Below, in pieces: positions 56,290 through 64,000 of a DNA stretch of 64,000 nucleotides (the first letter of the stretch is position 1; each line of letters begins with the position of its first letter). The DNA comes from JBBECJ01 sp963763325. GTDB taxonomy: Bacteria; Chloroflexota; Chloroflexia; Thermomicrobiales; CFX8. Where the stretch lies: assembly GCA_963763325.1 (NCBI GenBank), contig CAVXOL010000011.1, positions 1 to 64,000 of the forward strand. The letters run 5' to 3'. The notes under the pieces are model-generated. The model ran no database searches. It was not told the DNA's origin and worked only from the letters and a program-made list of their open reading frames with translations. The position numbers and the translations under genes are program-made.

Positions 56290-56318
56290 TGTACACACTG
56301 TACGTACAGTGGTAGACT
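56290..56318 (+). promoter_or_regulatory. Internal ftsA promoter with 16-base palindromic operator in the spacer
   Basis: TGTACA (56290-56295), 17-base spacer, TAGACT (56313-56318). The spacer begins with the perfect palindrome CACTGTACGTACAGTG (56296-56311), which contains TGTACGTACA. Position between ftsQ and ftsA suggests separate control of ftsA-ftsZ. Confidence 0.65.
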
Positions 56319-56441
56319 GTATTCAATCGGTGGTGGTAGGGGTGATCGCCGCTGGCTGAAATGGGTACAATCGGGCCGTTTGTCAGGCGAGAAGCAGCAT
56401 ACGTTCGCGGCAATTCGCGAGTCCCGTGGGAGTAGGTAACG

Positions 56442-57805
56442 GTGCCTGACCAGTTCATTGTCGGAATTGATGTCGGGTCGAGCAAGCTCTGCTCGGCGAT
56501 TGCGATCCGTGAGTTGAGCGGGACGATCCGCTACGTCGGCCACGGCAGCGCGCCTTCGAGCGGGTATCGTGGCGGCGAAGTGACGGACGTCGAGCAGCTT
56601 GCGGCCGCGTTTCGCCGCGCGGTCGAGGAAGCCCGCTACCTGATTGGTGCGCCGGTTCAGGATGTGGCGCTGTGCGTTTCCGGCGCGCGGCTCGAGGCGT
56701 TGGATCGCAGCGGGGGTATCAACCTCGAGCCAGGCCGCCCGGTCGATCAGTCCGACATCCTGCGCGCGATCGGCGTGAGTCGTGGCAGTGACCCAGCCGG
56801 ACTTCACACCGTCCACCGTGTCGTGCGTGCCCTCTCGGTCGATGGCGCCATCACCCGCGATCCGACCGGCCGGATTGGCCGGCGGCTTGAGGTGGCGACG
56901 CGCGACTTTGCGATGCCTGCCCAGCTTGTCGAGCGCTTGCGCGAGGCGGCCGAAGCCGCCGGACTCCAGGTCCACACCCTGATTCCTGAGGGAGTCGCCG
57001 CCGCAACCGCCGCGACGACCGAGGAAGAGCGCAGCGTTGGTGTCGCGGTTGTCGATATCGGCAGTGGTGGAGCGGACCTGGCCGTCTATGTTGATGGCGA
57101 GTTGCGTCACGTCGCAGCCGTTCCGCTCGGCGGCAACCACGTCACTGCCGACATCGCTGGGGTTATCGACATCTCGACCGAGCAGGCCGAGAGCCTCAAG
57201 CGACAGTACGGCGCGATCGACCGCAACTCCAACGACGAGTTGATGGAGTGGAACGCGCGGACGATTGCCGCCCTCCAGCGCCAGGCCGCGACTGGCGAGA
57301 TTCCTCCTGGCGCCGTCCGTTCAATCGCTGCTGCCCGCGCGATCCAGATCGTCGATGCGTTGCATTCGAGCCTGCGTGCGGCGGGGCTGATCGAGTATCT
57401 CCGTGCTGGGATCATCATGACCGGCGGAACATCGCAACTGCGCGGTATCGAGGACATTGCCAACGCCATCATCGGCGTCCCGGTCCGAAGTGGCGCGGTC
57501 GTCAGCGGCGACGGCTTCCCGTCGATCGTCGATCCAACAGCCGTTCCTCTGTCGGACTGGTGCGTTACTGTGCGCTGCGCGCGAACGCCGCTCCAGCCGC
57601 GCGTGGCGAGTCCCGTCGCATTGGAGCCGGCGCCGGGGCGAACGCCTTCGTCCATCCGGCTGTCCAGAGGGTGATGCCGGTTCGCGATACAATGAACATG
57701 CCTCCCAGCCAGCAACGTGTACAGCGGACCGGGACGCGAAGCTGGGGGCGTGCGTTCCGCAATTGGATGCGGGAATTCGTGCCCGCTCGCGTCGAGGACC
57801 AATAG
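56442..57805 (+). CDS. ftsA: Cell division protein FtsA (frameshifted near the 3' end)
   Basis: About 453 residues read through; actin-like protein tethering FtsZ to the membrane. N-terminal phosphate-1 motif IVGIDVGSSKLCSAIA, the SHS2-like insertion, phosphate-2 VVDIGSGGADLAVYVDG and adenosine motif IIMTGGTSQLRGI. The frame breaks near 57550 (probably one missing base) and then ends in GRAFRNWMREFVPARVEDQ, the amphipathic membrane-targeting helix expected at an FtsA C-terminus, which validates the repaired end. GTG at 56442 is the start, with GGGAGTAGG upstream. Confidence 0.9.
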
Positions 57806-57849
57806 CATGGATGTCGCGGAATCGTCAGGGGCGATCGAGAGGAAGAGAC

Positions 57850-58970
57850 ATGTTTGACCCGCGTGACGACGTCGCCGTCAATTTCGCCAGGATCAAGGTC
57901 ATTGGTGTCGGAGGTGGCGGCGGGAATGCCGTCAACCGGATGATCGAGGCCGGCGTCGATGGCGTCGAGTTCGTCTCGATCAACACCGATGCCCAGATGC
58001 TGCTCAACTCGCAATCTCCGATCACCGTTCGGATCGGCGACAAGCTCACCAAGGGCCTCGGGGCCGGCGGGCGTCCAGAGATCGGCGAACGCGCCGCTGA
58101 GGAGAGCCTGGAATCGCTCGCGGAGGTGATCCGTGGGGCAGATATGGTCTTCATCACGGCCGGAATGGGCGGCGGCACCGGTAGTGGGGCGTCGCCAATC
58201 GTTGCCAAGCAGGCGCGCGAATCGGGCGCGCTGACGGTCGGCGTCGTGACCAAGCCGTTCGACTTCGAGGGCGCCAAGCGGCGGCGCGTCGCCGACGAGT
58301 CGATCGCCAACCTCAAGGAGCACGTCGACGCGCTGATCACGATCCCGAACCAGCGTCTGATCCATCTGGTCGATCCGAAGACGCCCTTCGCGGAAGCCTT
58401 CCGAATCGCTGATGATGTCCTCCGGCAGGGTATCCAGGGCATATCCGACCTGATCATCAAGCCGGGCATGATCAACCTCGACTTCGCCGACGTGAAGACG
58501 ATCATGCGCGATGCTGGTTCAGCCCTGATGGCGATCGGTCGCGGGACGGGCGAAGCCCGCACCGCCGATGCGGCCAGGGCCGCGATCGAGAGCCCATTGC
58601 TGGAGATGAGCATCGACGGCGCGACCGGCGTGCTCTACAACATCTCTGCCGGCGCCGATCTGTCGCTCACCGAGGTCAGCGAGGCGGCTGAAATCATCCG
58701 CACCGCCGCCGACGACGAAGCCGAGATCATCTTCGGCACCACGCATCGACGAGTCGCTGGGCCGCGATGTGACGATCACGCTGATCGCGACTGGCTTCCA
58801 GGGCGGACGCTCGACCCGCCAGCGCCCACGCGAGGACCGCTCCGATCGGGCAGAGCGCCGCTCCCAGCGTGCCCTCGACCAGCAGCAGGCCCCGCCAGCG
58901 CCAGCCAGTCCTTCCCGACGACGAATGGGCCGAGCCGGCGATCCTGAAGTTCCTTCGCGAGCGGCAGTAA
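57850..58970 (+). CDS. ftsZ: Cell division GTPase FtsZ (two frameshifts)
   Basis: About 373 residues read through; tubulin-like GTPase forming the Z-ring. IKVIGVGGGGGNAVNRMI, the GTP-binding loop GMGGGTGSGASPIVAK (GGGTGSG instead of the common GGGTGTG) and NLDFADVKTIMRDAGSALMAIG. An extra C near 58743 leads to IDESLGRDVTITLIATGF; an extra C near 58908 leads to LPDDEWAEPAILKFLRERQ, the conserved C-terminal peptide that binds FtsA. The stop is TAA at 58968. Last gene of the dcw cluster before a family D repeat and nrdR. Confidence 0.92.
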
Positions 58971-58971
58971 C

Positions 58972-59104
58972 GGAGGGAATAGGTGACAGCGAACAGGGGA
59001 CAGGAGATCGTGGTTCCAGGCAGTTGCGAACTCCGTCAGCGGAACGGGTCAAATTGGCACGGCTTCTTCGTGCTCCTGTCCCCTGTCCCCTATACCCTGT
59101 CACC
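58972..59104. repeat. Foldback repeat, family D (copy 6)
   Basis: Left arm about 58972-59006, right arm 59073-59104, inverted with mismatches. It fills the ftsZ-nrdR gap and ends six bases before the nrdR start. Confidence 0.75.
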
Positions 59105-59110
59105 TGCACC

Positions 59111-59584
59111 GTGAGGTGCCCATACTGCAACGCCCCCGACACACGGGTCGTTGATTCGCGCGACATCCGCGATGGCGAGTCGATCCGCAGGCGGCGTGAG
59201 TGCGCCGCCTGCTCGCGGCGTTTCACGACCTACGAGAACGTCGAGATGCGCGAGTTGATCGTCGTCAAGCGCGACGGTCGGCGCGAGCCATTCAGCCCCA
59301 CCAAGCTCTCTGACAAGCTGCGTATTTCCCTGACCAAGCGCCCGGTCCCGATGACGGAGATCGACCGAATCGTCCGTGAGGTGGAGATCGAGTTGCTCGA
59401 CTCCGGCGCCAGTGAAGTCCCCAGTACCGCCATTGGGGAGGCGGTTCTCGCCAAGCTCAAGGAGCTTGACGAGGTCGCCTACATCCGCTTCGCCTCCGTC
59501 TACCGCGAGTTCCGCGACCTCGACGACTGGCGCCGCGAGATGGCGGAACTCGACGCGACCCGGAAAGCGCCCGAGGCAACCTGA
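59111..59584 (+). CDS. nrdR: Transcriptional repressor NrdR
   Basis: 157-residue regulator of ribonucleotide reductase genes. Zinc ribbon RCPYCNAPDTRVVDSRD with the second pair in RRRECAACSRRFTTYE (four Cys), then an ATP-cone domain VVKRDGRREPFSPTKLSDKLRISL that senses (d)ATP. The start is the GTG at 59111 (V-RCPYC); no good Shine-Dalgarno is visible because the repeat adjoins it. Downstream of ftsZ, as in some actinobacterial and Chloroflexi genomes, linking DNA precursor supply with division. Confidence 0.93.
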   Translation: MRCPYCNAPDTRVVDSRDIRDGESIRRRRECAACSRRFTTYENVEMRELIVVKRDGRREPFSPTKLSDKLRISLTKRPVPMTEIDRIVREVEIELLDSGASEVPSTAIGEAVLAKLKELDEVAYIRFASVYREFRDLDDWRREMAELDATRKAPEAT

Positions 59585-59722
59585 TCTATCTCTACAGGAA
59601 TGAGTCGTGCGGCGTAGCACCGGGCCAGGGTTCCTCATGACCCGGTCGGCTTTGGGACGCGCTTAGGATCGTGCGACAATGGCATTCGCGAGTCGTCTCA
59701 GAGTTAGACAAGCGAGGCTGCG

Positions 59723-60994
59723 ATGAGCGATCGTCAGATTACGATCTTCCGCAACGGCGACGGGCCGATAACCTATCAACCGCCAGCACTTGAGATCGAA
59801 ATTCCGGCCGAGGCTGGACGTCACTTTCGGTTGATACCACCTGAAGGGTGGCGAGTGACCGTTGATCCTCCCGGTTTCTGGAGCGTTACGCCGGTTGAAC
59901 CGAACCTCGACGAAACGGCCAGCTACTCGATCGTTTCGATTCCCGAAGGCGCGACCGTCCAATCCGGAACGATTCGGATCGATCTGGATCTGCGCTCGAC
60001 CTTCGATCCGGCTCGCTGTGCGTTGCCGCTGCGCAACCGCGCCAGTGAGCTTGGGGAGGTCAATCCACGCCACGACATCTTCGAGCGGACCGTCAGGTTC
60101 CTGCCGAAGCGCTTGAAGCGGGTATTGTTTCGTGGGCTCTACTCGGACATCGTCTTTCTCCATGCCGAGGGGAAACATCGCGGTGGGATGTGCAGCGGGA
60201 TGGCGCGCTGGGCGGTTGCGCGTGGGCTGGGGCAGGAGCCGGACCCGCCGTCGGTCGAGGCGGCTGTCGAACGGATCCAGCTCTATCATGGCCGTCAGTT
60301 GCGCGATCTTGCATTGCTGAGCGCGGCGCCGTGGTTCCTGCGTGGCTCACCGAAGGCCGCCTATCAGGCGGTCCGTCAGGATCTGCTGCGCGATGGGATG
60401 ACCGACCGATCGCTGGATATCGGCGTTCCGAAGCTCTGGCGGCGCGACCTGTTCAAGGCGCTGGTAGCGGAAGGCCACACAGTCGTTCCGTACCGGCTAC
60501 GGCAGTTCGGCGCCGATCGGGCCGAGTTGGAGGTCTACGATCCCAACCACCCGGCTGCGATCGGAAGCGACGAGCCGCGGACGATCTACTTCGATCTCGC
60601 GAAGAACCGATACGCGTACGGGAAGCTCGTTGAGCCCGACCAGACGAACGTCGGCATCATCGCTGTCCGGCAGAAGGCGTATGCAAAGCCTGGGACTGCG
60701 TTCATCGCGACGTTGGGGTCGTTTGTCGTCAAGCCACGCCGGGGCTGGAAGGCTCTCGTCGGAGCATACGAACGAAGCCCGGACATAACGCCCGGGCATC
60801 GTTCGTTCGTGCGTCGCGGGATACCTACGACAGGTGCGGCTCGAGCTTCTCGAGGATGCGCGGCTTCGGATAGGCGCCGACGATCTTCTCGACCGGCTGG
60901 CCATTCTTATACAGCACCATCGTTGGAATCGACTGGATACCGAGCTGGCTCGCCATCTGCTGGTTCTCGTCGATGTTTACCTTGGCGATCTTGA
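59723..60994 (+). CDS. Papain-fold-like cysteine protein, uncharacterised (3' end doubtful)
   Basis: 423 codons to the first in-frame stop. After an N-terminal beta-rich region (about 1-110) comes KHRGGMCSGMARWAVARGL with a likely nucleophilic Cys, then EGHTVVPYRLRQFG and LEVYDPNHP, the His and Asp/Asn order of papain-like or transglutaminase-like folds. No named family recognised. The last 57 codons run antisense through the thioredoxin gene and its terminator, so one more frame error near 60760 is likely and the true stop is probably the TAA at 60786. A possible cysteine hydrolase; activity unproven. Confidence 0.6.
   Translation: MSDRQITIFRNGDGPITYQPPALEIEIPAEAGRHFRLIPPEGWRVTVDPPGFWSVTPVEPNLDETASYSIVSIPEGATVQSGTIRIDLDLRSTFDPARCALPLRNRASELGEVNPRHDIFERTVRFLPKRLKRVLFRGLYSDIVFLHAEGKHRGGMCSGMARWAVARGLGQEPDPPSVEAAVERIQLYHGRQLRDLALLSAAPWFLRGSPKAAYQAVRQDLLRDGMTDRSLDIGVPKLWRRDLFKALVAEGHTVVPYRLRQFGADRAELEVYDPNHPAAIGSDEPRTIYFDLAKNRYAYGKLVEPDQTNVGIIAVRQKAYAKPGTAFIATLGSFVVKPRRGWKALVGAYERSPDITPGHRSFVRRGIPTTGAARASRGCAASDRRRRSSRPAGHSYTAPSLESTGYRAGSPSAGSRRCLPWRS
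60769..60805 (-). terminator. Hairpin terminator of the thioredoxin gene
   Basis: CGAACGAAGCCCGG (60769-60782) and CCCGGGCATCGTTCG (60791-60805) form a long stem with an 8-base loop, 20 bases after the trxA stop. Confidence 0.6.
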
Positions 60995-61151
60995 GCTGGC
61001 CGTTCTTCTCCTCGGCGATCTCATCGAGAATCGGCGAGACGACGCGGCACGGGCCACACCAGGCAGCCCAGAAGTCGACCAGAACGGGGGTGTCAGAGTT
61101 GACGACTTCGTCGGTGAAGGTCGCGTCGCTGACGGTAACGGCTTTCGACAT
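60825..61151 (-). CDS. trxA: Thioredoxin
   Basis: 108 residues; general cytosolic disulfide reductase. Active site WCGPC at residues 31-35 in DFWAAWCGPCRVVSPIL, cis-Pro loop SIPTMVLYKNGQ, and the final helix AYPKPRILEKLEPHL. Length and motifs match TrxA exactly. AGGAGG lies 6 bases before the ATG. Convergent with the papain-like gene, whose apparent tail overlaps it. Confidence 0.95.
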   Translation of the reverse strand: MSKAVTVSDATFTDEVVNSDTPVLVDFWAAWCGPCRVVSPILDEIAEEKNGQLKIAKVNIDENQQMASQLGIQSIPTMVLYKNGQPVEKIVGAYPKPRILEKLEPHLS

Positions 61152-61259
61152 GCAAATTCCTCCTAAAACGCGGCGCGGATGACACGCCTCTCACTGGACT
61201 ATAACGTACCCCTGTCGAGGGCATTCCCGCAACTGTCCAGAACTACCGCTGTGCTCTGT

Positions 61260-61265
61260 TATACT
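61260..61265 (+). promoter_or_regulatory. Possible -10 box for a leaderless transcript
   Basis: TATACT at 61260-61265 is followed by the glycosyltransferase ATG at 61274. Initiation 6-8 bases downstream would begin at or just before the start codon; no Shine-Dalgarno is seen. The -35 is poor. Confidence 0.4.
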
Positions 61266-61273
61266 CGGCGGTC

Positions 61274-62449
61274 ATGACTGATCCTCGCATCGGTTTCGAT
61301 GCCTTGTTTCTCGAACAGCCGATGACCGGTGTCGGTCAGTACGCGCTCAATCTCTGGCGACAGCTTCGCGACCAGCAGCAGGCGGTTCTGCCGCACCTCC
61401 TCTTACCCGCCGACGCGCCCGCCATAGCGCGCACCGAGTCGCGTTCCGACATGACGACGGTCGTTGCGCCGCCTCCGAAGCTGCCCGGTGGGCGGACCCG
61501 CAAGATGTGGTGGGAACAGACCGGTGTTGCGCTGGCGACACGCCGTGCGAAGGTCGATCTGGTCCACATTCCCTACTTCTCGGCCCCGCTGTACCAGGCC
61601 GTCCCGCACGTCATCACGATTCACGATGTCATTCCGCTGGCGCTGCCCAGCTACGGCGGCACAATCAAGATGCGTGCCTACCTGCAACTCGTCGCGCGAA
61701 CGGTCCGGCGAGCACCGCTCATCCTGACCGACTCCGAACACGCTGGGCGCGACATCATCCGGCTACTCGGCATTCCAGCGGACCGCATCCGCGTCACGCC
61801 GCTGGCCGTCGGCGACCACCTGCGGCCCGTCGAAACAGACATCGATCGCGAGGCGGTTGCCGCGCTGCGCGAGAAGTTCGGGCTACATACCCCATTCGTG
61901 CTGCATGTCGGCGGCTTCGACATCCGCAAGCGGCTGCCGCAGCTCGTCCGTGGCTTCGCCTCGGCATTGCCGTCGCTGCCGGAGACCTACGATCTGGTCA
62001 TTCCCGGCCGCGCACACACCGGCAACCCAGTCATCTACCCACCGCTTGAGCCGCTCATCCACGAGCTTGGCATCAGCGACAGGGTCAAGCTGATCGGGTT
62101 CGTCAGCGAGGACGATAAGCGCGATCTCTACCGCGCCGCCAGCGTCTTCGCCTTCGCGTCCGAGTACGAAGGCTTCGGCCTCAACCCGCTCGAAGCGATG
62201 GCCTGTGGCGCGCCGGTCATCTGCTCGAACCGTTCGAGCCTGCCCGAGGTCGTCGGCGACGCCGGCCTCTCGATCGACCCGGAGCCAGACGCGATCGCCC
62301 GCGCGCTCGTCCACGTCCTGACCGACGACGCCCTCCGTGCCGAGCTCTCCCAGCGCGGCCTGCGGCGCGCCGCGACGTTCTCCTGGCACCGCACGATGCA
62401 GCTGACGCTCGACGCGTACCAGGACGTGCTGAACGGAATCCTGAAGTGA
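61274..62449 (+). CDS. GT4-family glycosyltransferase
   Basis: 391-residue GT-B fold glycosyltransferase of the GT4 family. N-terminal GIGFDALFLEQPMTGVGQYA-type start, DLVHIPYFSAPLY, ITIHDVIPLALPSYGG, and the donor-binding C-domain with HVGGFDIRKRLPQLV, ASEYEGFGLNPLEAMACGAPVI (ExGFG and EAMA motifs) and NRSSLPEVVGDAG. Likely adds hexose or mannose to a lipid or polysaccharide carrier using a nucleotide sugar. Next to a second glycosyltransferase, separated by a family A foldback. Confidence 0.9.
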   Translation: MTDPRIGFDALFLEQPMTGVGQYALNLWRQLRDQQQAVLPHLLLPADAPAIARTESRSDMTTVVAPPPKLPGGRTRKMWWEQTGVALATRRAKVDLVHIPYFSAPLYQAVPHVITIHDVIPLALPSYGGTIKMRAYLQLVARTVRRAPLILTDSEHAGRDIIRLLGIPADRIRVTPLAVGDHLRPVETDIDREAVAALREKFGLHTPFVLHVGGFDIRKRLPQLVRGFASALPSLPETYDLVIPGRAHTGNPVIYPPLEPLIHELGISDRVKLIGFVSEDDKRDLYRAASVFAFASEYEGFGLNPLEAMACGAPVICSNRSSLPEVVGDAGLSIDPEPDAIARALVHVLTDDALRAELSQRGLRRAATFSWHRTMQLTLDAYQDVLNGILK

Positions 62450-62460
62450 GCACCATCCTC

Positions 62461-62617
62461 GTAGGGACAGGTCTAAGACCTGTCCGCGGCCCGCAGGCCG
62501 ACGCTCAACAACGCGACCGTTTTGATCAGGGCGCAACCGTTTGCGCCCGCATGGGGAGCGCACCTGTGTTGAGCCACCGGCCTGCGGGCCGCGGACAGGT
62601 CTTAGACCTGTCCCTAC
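62461..62617. repeat. Foldback element, family A (copy 5)
   Basis: Perfect 40-base arms 62461-62500 and 62578-62617 around 77 bases. Separates two glycosyltransferase genes; ends 19 bases before the second ATG. Confidence 0.92.
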
Positions 62618-62636
62618 GAAGGCAGGACCAACCCTC

Positions 62637-63745
62637 ATGCGCGTCCTGATGGTCTCGAAGGCGCTCGTAACAGGCGTCTACCAGAAGAAGCTCGAAGAAC
62701 TTGCGGCGCTGCCGGATATCGAGCTGCTGGCGGTCGTCCCGCCGTCCTGGTCCGAGAACCGTGTCGGCACGATCCCGCTCAAGCGGATGTTCACCAACGG
62801 CTACGAGATGGCGGTCGAAGAGATGCGCCTGAACGGCCGCCATCACGTGCATTACTATCCCGGTCTCGGCAAGCAGATGCGCCGCTTCAAGCCCGACCTC
62901 GTCCACATCGACGAGGAGCCCTACAACCTCGTCTGCGCCCAGGCGACGATGCTGGCGCGGCGTGCGAAGGCGCGGACGATCTTCTTCACCTGGCAGAACC
63001 TCGACCGCCGCTACCCTCCGCCGTTCTCACTCTTCGAACGCTACTGCTACTCGCGCGCCAGGCCGCGCTGGCCGGGAACGAGGATGCGAAAGCGATCTTG
63101 CGCCGCAAGGGTTTCACAAAGCCGATCGAGGTGATCCCACAGTTCGGCGTCGATCCGGATATCTATTCACCGCGACCGCGCTCAGCCGATCGCGGCACGT
63201 TCACGGTTGGCTACTACGGACGGCTCGTCCCGGAAAAGGGGATCGACACACTGATCGAGGCAGTCGCTCAACTTCCAGCGGCTCGCGCAATCATCGTCGG
63301 TCGCTGGCGAGAGCCTGGCGACCTTGCAGGCTCAGGCTCAGACGCCTCGGCGTCGCCGACCGGATCGAGTTCCGTGGCCCGGTTCCGACCGAGGCGATTC
63401 CCGACCTGCTGGCCGAGATGGATGTCGTCGTCGTCCCATCGCGGACTCGTCCGAACTGGAAAGAGCAGTTCGGACGGGTCATCATCGAGGCGATGGCCTG
63501 CGAGGTGCCGGTCATCGGCTCCGACTCGGGCGAGATCCAGCACGTCATCGGTAATCCCGATCTCGTCTTCCCCGAGGGAGACAGCCGCGCGCTCGCTGCC
63601 CGGATTCAGTCGCTGATCGACGATCCCGAGCTGACGCAGGCATCTGGGAGTCGCAGGCCGCAAGCGCGTCCTTGAGCACTACACACAGGCGCAGGTCGCG
63701 GCGGCGACCTACCGGGTCTATCAGGGGGTTCTGGGGTCGAGCTGA
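62637..63745 (+). CDS. GT4-family glycosyltransferase (four frame breaks)
   Basis: About 369 residues after repair. Starts MRVLMVSKALVTGVYQKKLEEL, continues HYYPGLGKQMRRFKPDLVHIDEEPYNL, then after a break near 63060 NEDAKAILRRKGFTKPIEVIPQFGVDP and TFTVGYYGRLVPEKGIDTLIEA. Breaks near 63300 and 63342 fit inserted C and A. Then RIEFRGPVPTEAIPDLLAEMDVVVVPS and GRVIIEAMACEVPVIGSDSGEIQHVI. An extra G near 63634 precedes LGVAGRKRVLEHY. GT4 motifs of a GT-B enzyme; donor and acceptor unknown. Likely works with the preceding enzyme. Confidence 0.82.
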
Positions 63746-63750
63746 GCCTG

Positions 63751-63852
63751 ACCTCACCCCCCAACCCCCTCTCCGGCGCGGAGAGGGGGAGTTCGAAACG
63801 AGTGATCTAAAGCCCCCTCTCCGCGCCGGAGAGGGGGTTGGGGGGTGAGGTT
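63751..63852. repeat. Foldback repeat, family C (copy 3)
   Basis: 38-39 base arms (ACCTCACCCCCCAACCCCC... inverted), GGCGCGG cores and a 26-base centre. Its last bases GTGAGG form the apparent ribosome-binding site of the next gene, whose TTG is six bases on. Confidence 0.9.
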
Positions 63853-63858
63853 ACTCCG

Positions 63859-64000
63859 TTGGCAACCAAGCTTGAGCTCGACATCCGCGACGCGAATCGC
63901 CTGCTGGAGCCGGGGCCGCTGGCGCTGATCACGAGCCGGTTCCGATCGGCGGACAACCTGATGACAGCGGCCTGGATGATGCCGGTCAGCCTCGATCCGC
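63859..64000 (+). CDS. Flavin reductase-like protein (start only)
   Basis: 47 codons before the window ends: a short strand LELDIRDANRLLEPGPLALIT then SADNLMTAAWMMPVSLDP, matching the start of the flavin-reductase-like FMN-binding split-barrel family (N-x-MTAAW-x-PVS). Start TTG at 63859 with GAGG eight bases upstream. The rest lies beyond base 64000. Confidence 0.7.
   Translation, partial: MATKLELDIRDANRLLEPGPLALITSRFRSADNLMTAAWMMPVSLDP

Noticed and set aside
1..64000. CRISPR arrays, insertion sequences or prophage.
   Set aside because: Repeats found are inverted, not regularly spaced direct repeats, and no transposase, integrase or phage structural gene was seen.

Overview
This 64 kb window is GC-rich bacterial chromosome. 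The best fit is a Thermomicrobia/Sphaerobacter-like member of the Chloroflexota. That is an inference from the style of the proteins, the GTG/TTG starts, the Gram-positive-type LexA box and a division cluster running from mraZ to ftsZ and nrdR. I saw no rRNA, tRNA, CRISPR, insertion sequence or prophage.

Layout. 1-2015 (minus): TSUP sulfite-exporter-type permease, DUF1634 protein and a nucleosidase cut by the left edge. 2292-9025: orphan peptide-type binding lipoprotein, amidase, amidinotransferase-fold hydrolase, GNAT acetyltransferase and an amino-acid oxidase. 9341-13091: the two halves of a heterodimeric ABC exporter. 13103-13681: RelE/Phd toxin-antitoxin pair with its operator. 13911-18790: a two-gene rifampin-phosphotransferase-like enzyme, a DHA2-type efflux pump and a membrane protein. 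18965-25756: mostly catabolic enzymes, plus a 787-base non-coding stretch holding a near-consensus promoter, tandem operators and an intrinsic terminator. 25841-29647: fabF, then rnc and prs. 29725-34463: hypothetical pair, kinase-like protein, four small mostly membrane proteins and an alpha/beta hydrolase. 34593-37426: Zn/Cd P-type ATPase with an SmtB-type repressor. 37602-41918: persulfide dioxygenase-rhodanese, gamma-glutamyltransferase and a DmpA-type peptidase. 42023-59584: a LexA-boxed small gene, then mraZ-rsmH-ftsL-ftsI-murF-mraY-murD-ftsW-murC-murB-ddl-ftsQ-ftsA-ftsZ-nrdR, without murE or murG. 59723-64000: papain-fold-like protein, thioredoxin, two glycosyltransferases and the start of a flavin-reductase-like gene.

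Three window-wide features stand out. (1) About 24 single-base frame breaks interrupt otherwise well conserved genes, including ftsZ, ftsA, ftsI, murC and murD. Roughly 21 read as one inserted base, which points to sequence or assembly error rather than decay, so these genes are reported as whole loci. (2) At least seven families of foldback (inverted-repeat) elements sit tightly between genes and sometimes supply stop codons or ribosome-binding sites; one lies inside murD. (3) The palindrome TGTACGTACA recurs exactly at promoters: in front of mraZ, in front of ftsA and twice in the 24.9 kb promoter. GTACA half-sites lie at the toxin-antitoxin promoter. This suggests a shared regulator linking cell division with other genes.
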